From Bog-756 sp963738545 (GTDB taxonomy: Bacteria > Actinomycetota > Acidimicrobiia > Acidimicrobiales > RAAP-2): a stretch of 64,000 bases of DNA. Positions 59,589-64,000 of the stretch are shown in pieces. The notes beneath the pieces were generated by a model. The model had not been told where the DNA came from and did not search any database. It was given only the letters and a program-made list of their open reading frames with translations. Location of the stretch: NCBI GenBank assembly GCA_963738545.1, contig CAVTXA010000008.1, positions 620,001 to 684,000 of the forward strand, read 5' to 3'. Position 1 is the first letter of the stretch, and each line of letters begins with the position of its first letter. A program made the position numbers and the translations under genes.

Positions 59589-60280
59589 GTCGCCGCCGAG
59601 CCGACCGCCTCGCTGGCGGCCCGGAAGACCACGGCTGGATGGAAGTGCCAGCGGGCCAGCTGACGCTCGATTTCGGAACGGTCCGCTCCCGAGCGGGCCA
59701 GGCCCTCGGCCAATCGACGGGCGCGCCTCCGCATCTGCTCCGACTCGGGGAGGCGCTGCTCACCCAACCACCGACGGTGGCTGGCCTGGAGGGAGACGGG
59801 GAGACGCCCGAGATGGCGGAGCGCAAGCGGAGGGATGGTTGTTCGCACGGCCAGGGCGCCGGGACCATGGGCTCGGGCCAGCTCAAAGGTGGTGAGGCGT
59901 TGGAGGGCCCTGCGGAACGGTGAGTTCTTGCCCATCTTGTCTCCGAGTCCCAAAGCGCGGGCCGTGTCGGCCAGGTCGAGATGGAGTCCGGTCGGGTGCA
60001 ACTCGAGTCCATAGGCGAGACGACGGAGGAGCCAGGTCGTCGACGGTCCGATGACCGGCAACCAGTAGAGCTCGACGTAGCGAGAGCACGGATGCACGCC
60101 GTGCGGGTCGGCGATGGGGTCGAGCCACGCCACCACCCGCACGACTGCTGCATCGGGCCTAGGCCGCACCTCAGTCCGGCGCGGTGGCGGCACCAGGCCG
60201 ACCCGGGGTGACGTCATGCGCTGGTCGATCGTGGGGCGTGTCGGTCCAGGTGCGTCCAGGGACGCGAAAGGCTCGGGCAT
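59543..60280 (-). CDS. Conserved actinobacterial protein of unknown function
   Basis: The 245-residue protein centres on RYVELYWLPVIGPSTTWLLR, then LHLDLADTARALGLGDKMGK and NSPFRRALQRLTTFELARAH, and PPLALRHLGRLPVSLQASHR. I have the impression that this family is widespread in actinobacteria and of unknown role; the pattern of short helices with a conserved GNSPF-like turn suggests a winged-helix fold, but that is speculation. ATG 60280 has GGAG upstream. A decayed second copy lies at 61808-61880. Confidence 0.75.
   Translation of the reverse strand: MPEPFASLDAPGPTRPTIDQRMTSPRVGLVPPPRRTEVRPRPDAAVVRVVAWLDPIADPHGVHPCSRYVELYWLPVIGPSTTWLLRRLAYGLELHPTGLHLDLADTARALGLGDKMGKNSPFRRALQRLTTFELARAHGPGALAVRTTIPPLALRHLGRLPVSLQASHRRWLGEQRLPESEQMRRRARRLAEGLARSGADRSEIERQLARWHFHPAVVFRAASEAVGSAATQPGSSSWPAGVSPQ
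60042..60064. repeat. 23-base direct repeat (copy 1, within the unknown gene)
   Basis: Identical to 61816-61838, in the same orientation; encodes WLPVIGPS on the minus strand. Confidence 0.8.
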
Positions 60281-60483
60281 GGTCGTTCTCCGGGGTCGAG
60301 GGGTCGAGGGCTCATCGCCAACGGTGCTCTGAACAACTTGCGCACTACCTTGACGGCTACCTTGCACAACCTCGACGACCTCAACCGTTCCGCCACTCAT
60401 CGGAGACGGCGACGGTCTGTCCCGAGCTTGCCCATTGACAGGTTGGGTCCTCGGGCGTGCCGAGACAACCGTCCAAATGGCCC

Positions 60484-60489
60484 TACGCT
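60484..60489 (+). promoter_or_regulatory. -10 box of a probable leaderless promoter (VOC gene)
   Basis: TACGCT, 7 bases before GTG 60497; decides the start. Confidence 0.5.
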
Positions 60490-60496
60490 TGAGGCC

Positions 60497-60961
60497 GTGG
60501 GCTCAACGCAGCATCGCGGATTCGATCACGTGACCATCGCCGTCACCGATCTCGACGGGGCCAAAAGGTTCTTTGGCCTGCTCGGATTTGAGGTGACGGC
60601 GTCGACCGTCGTCTCCGGGAAGGCGATGTCGGACTACATGGGCATCCCCGACTGGGAGGCGGACCATGTCACCCTCACGCTCACCGGTGTCGCGGTCCAC
60701 CAGGAGGTGCAGCTTCTCCGGTTCCACCGCCCGATGTTGCTCGACAATCCGGACGAGCCGAACCTTGCCCGCTTGGGTTTCAATCACGTCTGCTTCGCGG
60801 TAGACGACCTCGATGCCACACTCGATCGGCTAGAAGCGGGTGGCGTGCGAACTCGAAACGCCATCATGGAGTTTCACGATCGTCGACTCGTCTTCCTTGT
60901 CGGGCCCGGCAACGTCACCATCGAACTGGCGGAGTGGTCGACCACTGAGGGCGGTTGTTGA
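60497..60961 (+). CDS. VOC family protein (glyoxalase/dioxygenase fold)
   Basis: The 154-residue protein has two beta-alpha-beta3 modules of the vicinal-oxygen-chelate fold: FDHVTIAVTDLDGAKRFFGL at the start and FNHVCFAVDDLDATLDRLEA in the second half, with metal-ligand positions His10 and the Glu near the end (VTIELAEW). Members include glyoxalase I, dioxygenases and antibiotic-binding proteins. The substrate is unknown. The gene is A+T richer than the genes to its left. Confidence 0.88.
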   Translation: MGSTQHRGFDHVTIAVTDLDGAKRFFGLLGFEVTASTVVSGKAMSDYMGIPDWEADHVTLTLTGVAVHQEVQLLRFHRPMLLDNPDEPNLARLGFNHVCFAVDDLDATLDRLEAGGVRTRNAIMEFHDRRLVFLVGPGNVTIELAEWSTTEGGC

Positions 60962-61025
60962 CGCCATTCGCCGGCTCGCCTCCAACGTGAACAGCGTCTC
61001 CACTGCTCCGGACCGAGATTGGGGT

Positions 61026-61057
61026 AGAGAGAACAGTCCCACGAATACATTCTCTCT
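61026..61057 (+). terminator. Hairpin downstream of the VOC gene
   Basis: AGAGAGAA (61026-61033) and TTCTCTCT (61050-61057) with a 16-base loop; the right arm is itself pyrimidine rich. Confidence 0.35.
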
Positions 61058-61101
61058 CTGAGCGCTCGGCGCTAGTTGGCAACTCCATCGGCAACTGAGG
61101 A

Positions 61102-61117
61102 TTGGCAAAGATGCCAA
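61102..61117. promoter_or_regulatory. 16-base palindrome TTGGCA-AAGA-TGCCAA
   Basis: A perfect 6-base inverted repeat in intergenic DNA; function unknown. Confidence 0.3.
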
Positions 61118-61219
61118 CGGTTGGAACCCCCACGCCGAAGCTCATCCCACCCGTGTACCAGCAACAAGGGGTTTTGCGGTCAGCGCCCCCCATGGCCGTC
61201 GGTGTGGCATCAGCCTGGC

Positions 61220-61720
61220 TCAAAGCGGAAGCCTCATTGCTACCCGAGGTCCGAAGTCGTCGTCTCCGATGGATCGCTCATGCTCACGGATCGCGCTTAG
61301 CTCGGGTGAAAGGTCGTACGTGACGATGAATCCGAGTGATTCGTAGAACGGTCCGTTCCACGGAACGTCCCGGTACGTGGTGAGCGTGATCGCATCGAAT
61401 CCCCCTGATCGAGCCCATGAGGACGCCGCTTCCATCAGCGATCGACCGAGACCTTGTCGAGCGTGATCGGGATGCACGGACAGCTGCCAGATGTGTGGTG
61501 CACCATCCACCAGTTCGACGCATACGAACCCAACGGGTGGTTCGCCGGCCACCAAAACGAGCACGGCCTTCTCGAAGTGATCTTCAGCATCGTCGTTCGC
61601 AAATGGGCCGATCCCGACCGACTCGAAGATGCGGTCTGCTGCGAACTCGATGGTGCGCAGATCTGCCAACTCCTCGGTACGTGCCGCACGAATAGGCGGT
61701 CTCTGGCGATCACCGACCAC
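61220..61720 (-). CDS. GNAT family N-acetyltransferase
   Basis: The 166-residue protein has the acetyl-CoA motif in WQLSVHPDHARQGLGRSLME (the R-x-x-G-x-G/A loop as RQGLGR) and the C-terminal PWNGPFYESLGF, both typical of GNAT acetyltransferases. The acceptor is not predictable. Start GTG 61720 (a second GTG lies at 61713). It sits in the lower-GC region and converges on the VOC gene. Confidence 0.85.
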   Translation of the reverse strand: MVGDRQRPPIRAARTEELADLRTIEFAADRIFESVGIGPFANDDAEDHFEKAVLVLVAGEPPVGFVCVELVDGAPHIWQLSVHPDHARQGLGRSLMEAASSWARSGGFDAITLTTYRDVPWNGPFYESLGFIVTYDLSPELSAIREHERSIGDDDFGPRVAMRLPL

Positions 61721-61807
61721 GGTCGAAGTATCCCACCAGCCACACTGCCGCAGCGCTCCTCAGCCGGCACTTTGAAGGGGGAGCGGCCTCCATCCACCGG
61801 CTCCTCA

Positions 61808-61880
61808 TTAATGTTGACGGTCCGATGACCGGCAACCAATTGTGCTCGACGTGGCAAAGCCGTGGGGATCGGTACCCCGG
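61808..61880 (-). pseudogene. Decayed fragment of the 59543-type gene
   Basis: Minus-strand codons give VEHNWLPVIGPST against VELYWLPVIGPST in the intact gene; upstream DPHG also matches, with about 13 bases missing between. Nothing downstream aligns. Confidence 0.65.
61816..61838. repeat. 23-base direct repeat (copy 2)
   Basis: Identical to 60042-60064; part of the decayed gene copy. Confidence 0.8.
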
Positions 61881-62312
61881 TGCACCGCACGACACGTCCG
61901 GCAGAGCGAAGTTGTCCGCCTGGCCCGTGTGGGACCTGACCTCCCCGGCGCTCCGGGAGTCACGGCATTGAGCCGTGAGATGCCCGATCTGGCCGACGTT
62001 GATGGAATGTCGGTTCTCCTTGGTTGGGGTGGACTACATCTGTCCGGTCCATCGCGCCGAGTCGGACTTGCCCAGCACCTGTCCGGCACACTGCACATGA
62101 TTCCGGCTGAACCGGCCCCGGTGGAGGGCTTCCTCCCAGCCGAACCTGCCGTGACCCGCCGGGTGGCGCCTGAGAGGGCAGTCTTCGGCTGCTCCCGCTA
62201 GGCACGCACTGCGTCACGCAGCGTGGTCTCCATTTCCGCTCCCAACCCCCCTCGGCCTTATAGTCAGTGTAAAAGCGCTCAGACTGGACATAGTCCCCAG
62301 TGGTGCGCTCAA

Positions 62313-62340
62313 CTCTTCCATTGGCTACTCGCTGGAAGAG
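62313..62340 (+). terminator. Hairpin followed by T-rich DNA
   Basis: CTCTTCCA (62313-62320) and TGGAAGAG (62333-62340), 12-base loop, then ACAAAGTTTATTTTG. The best intrinsic-terminator shape in the window, though no gene directly precedes it. Confidence 0.45.
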
Positions 62341-62469
62341 ACAAAGTTTATTTTGATAGAACTCGTTTCATTGTGACGCGAACTGGTCTAGTTTTCCTCC
62401 TCGGGGCTGGGGTTCGACGAGGCCGGTGCGGTCGTCCGCAAAGCGGTTGACCATCGGAGGGGGACATTT

Positions 62470-63444
62470 GTGACACCGCAACTTAGCTTGGTCATTCCTG
62501 CGTACAACGAGGCAAATCGGCTGTCAAAGAGCCTGCCCCAATTGGTTGATGGATTGGCGGCCGATACGGAGATTCTTGTGATAGACGACGGAAGCACGGA
62601 CGGCACTGCACATGTGGCCCGCCGGCACTTGGCGACGTGGCCCAAGCATTCGGTGATCTCGCTGCCTCGAAACTGTGGCAAGGGCGCAGCCGTGCGTGCT
62701 GGAGTAGTGAAGGCCCGGGGCGACGTCATCGCATTCGTTGATGCAGACATGGCCACCGACCCTCGGGATCTTGGCTCGCTGGTCGGGGCACTGGAGGGTA
62801 ACGATGTGGCCGTTGGATCGAGATCGCTCGACTCGTCGGTCATCCACGAGCGGAGGCCCCACCGGAGTGTGATGACACGAACGTTCGGGATTCTGGTGGC
62901 GTCGATGATGCAGCTCCCGATGAGCGACACTCAGTGTGGATTCAAGGCATTTAAGGGCTCGGTGGCCAAACTGCTCTTCCACGGCAGCCGAGTCGACCGG
63001 TTCGCATTCGACATCGAGTTATTGAACCTGGCGGCTCACTTGGGTCTCCGGACTCAGGAGGTCCCGGTCCGGTGGACCGATGTAGCCGGCAGTCACGTTC
63101 GTCCTCTTCGCGACGCTGTCCAGATGGTGGCCGATGTGGCGCGGACCCGACGGAATTGGCGGGTGCAACCTCCCATGCAGGGAGTGCTCCTCCCCGAGGT
63201 TCCCTTGAAAACGGCGGCGTCACTCATCCGGCCGTCGATCCGGAATGTCGATCTACTGATCGGGTGGCAGGGGGGCACCGCGGTGCTGTTTCCCTGTGTC
63301 GCCCCCACGGTGGCCCGACGAATCTCCGGTCGACTCCTTGCCTCGCTCAAGACCTACGACCCTCAGGTATTGAGCGTCGAGTTCAATGCACTCTTCTCGC
63401 CGGTGTCCGCCCGGGCGCAAGGTCATCGGGAACCTGTGGGATGA
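62470..63444 (+). CDS. Family 2 glycosyltransferase (dolichyl-phosphate-sugar synthase-like)
   Basis: The product (324 residues) has the GT2 fold: LSLVIPAYNEANRLSKSLP, ILVIDDGSTDGTAHVA, NCGKGAAVRAGVVKARGDVI, FVDADMATDPRDL (the DxD metal site) and SDTQCGFKAFKG. It resembles polyprenyl-phosphate glucosyl/mannosyltransferases that supply lipid-linked sugars for envelope glycans. GTG 62470 has GGAGGGGG upstream. The stop overlaps the next start by 4 bases (ATGA). Its G+C is clearly lower than that of the housekeeping genes to the left. Confidence 0.9.
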   Translation: MTPQLSLVIPAYNEANRLSKSLPQLVDGLAADTEILVIDDGSTDGTAHVARRHLATWPKHSVISLPRNCGKGAAVRAGVVKARGDVIAFVDADMATDPRDLGSLVGALEGNDVAVGSRSLDSSVIHERRPHRSVMTRTFGILVASMMQLPMSDTQCGFKAFKGSVAKLLFHGSRVDRFAFDIELLNLAAHLGLRTQEVPVRWTDVAGSHVRPLRDAVQMVADVARTRRNWRVQPPMQGVLLPEVPLKTAASLIRPSIRNVDLLIGWQGGTAVLFPCVAPTVARRISGRLLASLKTYDPQVLSVEFNALFSPVSARAQGHREPVG

Positions 63445-64000
63445 AAGGGCTCCGTCGTTCATACGAGTTGTTCCGGGCTTTCCGGCACGAACAAACCGAT
63501 CCCGAGACCTTCTACCGTTTGCTCGCCTACGACACCGTCTCCGATGTCGCTCGGTACTGTCAGCTCAATGGTGCGACGGTCCTCGACGTAGGCGGGGCCT
63601 CTGGCTACGTGGGGGATGTATTTCGTGAGTCCGGTTCGCTATCAGTGACTGTCGAATATGACGAACGGAAGATGGTGGCGCAGGGATCGCGACTGGTCAA
63701 CGGCATGGTGGCTGATGGTTGCGCACTGCCTATTGCCAGTGAGTCAATAGACGTCAGTTACTCCTCAAACGTCCTCGAGCACGTCCCTGAACCCAAGCGG
63801 ATGCTCTCTGAGCTAGTACGTGTGGTGTCCCCTGGTGGAGTCGTCTACGTGACCTTCACGAACTGGCTGTCTCCTTGGGGCGGCCACGCCACCTCGCCGT
63901 GGCACTATGGCGGCGGCGAATGGGCAGCCCAGCGATTTGAGCGCATCCACGGGACGGCGCCCAAAACCCGCTTCGGGGTAAATCTGTTCGACCTGAGCAT
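63441..64000 (+). CDS. Class I SAM-dependent methyltransferase (cut by the right edge)
   Basis: The frame from ATG 63441 stays open to the end of the window (186 codons seen). It has ATVLDVGGASGYVGDVFRES (motif I), then VEYDERKMV, DGCALPIASESIDVSYSSNV with LEHVPEPKRML, and SPGGVVYVTFTNWLSPWGGH. ATGA overlap with the glycosyltransferase shows an operon, so it may modify a glycan or lipid-linked sugar. The 3' end is missing. Confidence 0.85.
   Translation, partial: MKGLRRSYELFRAFRHEQTDPETFYRLLAYDTVSDVARYCQLNGATVLDVGGASGYVGDVFRESGSLSVTVEYDERKMVAQGSRLVNGMVADGCALPIASESIDVSYSSNVLEHVPEPKRMLSELVRVVSPGGVVYVTFTNWLSPWGGHATSPWHYGGGEWAAQRFERIHGTAPKTRFGVNLFDLS

Larger units (their letters stand above)
60962..61219. 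other. 258-base intergenic region with two hairpins
   Basis: Lies between two converging genes. It contains AGAGAGAA/TTCTCTCT arms at 61026-61057 and a TTGGCA/TGCCAA palindrome at 61102-61117, among several repeats of TTGGCAAC-like words. No gene is apparent. Confidence 0.6.
61721..62469. other. 749-base region without a clear gene
   Basis: Holds a fragment of the unknown 59543 gene (61808-61880), a 120-codon open frame at 61842-62201 with no recognisable features that I do not accept, and an A+T-rich segment from 62240 with a hairpin at 62313-62340. It looks like scar DNA of an accessory site. Confidence 0.6.

Noticed and set aside
61842..62201. Possible 119-residue protein in the empty region
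   Set aside because: No ribosome site or -10 box at the right distance, no recognisable pattern, and it overlaps the decayed gene fragment.
1..64000. tRNA, rRNA, CRISPR array, prophage or transposase genes
   Set aside because: Intergenic spaces were read for cloverleaf-like or repeated structures and none was convincing; no translated frame has transposase, integrase or Cas features.

Overview
The window is high-GC DNA with densely packed genes and short intergenic gaps. It looks like the chromosome of an actinobacterium. Supporting signs are a single-chain (homodimeric) pyruvate dehydrogenase E1, a LytR-CpsA-Psr (LCP) cell-wall ligase, a SufBCDSU iron-sulfur system, GTG/TTG starts, and many genes whose start codon lies only 6-9 bases after a -10 box, the pattern of leaderless transcription. 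Acidimicrobiia is my best guess, but that is inference. There is no rRNA, tRNA, CRISPR array or recognisable insertion sequence. The only real signs of DNA uptake are a short inserted module at 35.6-36.9 kb and a lower-GC stretch after about 60.3 kb.

Layout. 0-9.6 kb: a TetR regulator, a quinone-oxidoreductase-like enzyme, a sulfotransferase, and three genes that together fit part of the ethylmalonyl-CoA pathway (CoA-ester lyase, methylsuccinyl-CoA dehydrogenase, MaoC hydratase), with a branched-chain-type ABC binding protein and a methyltransferase. 9.6-19.6 kb: MutY, a secreted hydrolase, an epoxide-hydrolase-like enzyme, a metallo-beta-lactamase-fold protein, flavin reductase, an RmlC-like cupin, an SDR, a RodZ-like membrane protein and a prolyl oligopeptidase. 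19.6-29.4 kb: two facing iron-sulfur assembly clusters, sufB/(small Cys protein)/sufD/Rieske/sufC on the plus strand and sufC2/sufS/sufU on the minus strand, with an LCP gene between them. 29.5-37 kb: glycogen-debranching-type glycosidase, glyoxalase-II-like hydrolase, acyl-CoA dehydrogenase, thiE, and a HhH-GPD repair gene into which a nucleotidyltransferase-HEPN module appears to have been inserted.

37-50.7 kb: aceE (minus), rnhA, an SDR, a DrrAB-type ABC exporter, a methyltransferase, then lpdA, the E2 acyltransferase, and one gene encoding both lipoate octanoyltransferase and lipoyl synthase (LipB-LipA fusion). This run supplies E2 and E3 of the 2-oxoacid dehydrogenase complexes and the cofactor that E2 needs; E1 (aceE) is 4 kb away. 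50.7-60.3 kb: a frame-broken DUF389 membrane protein, metH, a PduO-type cobalamin adenosyltransferase divergent from metH, pepA, gpsA and a conserved gene of unknown function. 60.3-64 kb: lower-GC accessory DNA with a VOC protein, a GNAT acetyltransferase, a decayed copy of the unknown gene, several hairpins, and the start of a glycosyltransferase/methyltransferase operon that runs off the right edge.

The items most worth a second look are the LipB-LipA fusion, the 1.29-kb insertion that carries an MNT-HEPN pair and seems to resupply the 5' end of its target gene, the duplicated sufC with a small Cys-rich protein inside the suf locus, and a shared TGAGAC-N14-GTCTCACG site upstream of two catabolic genes.
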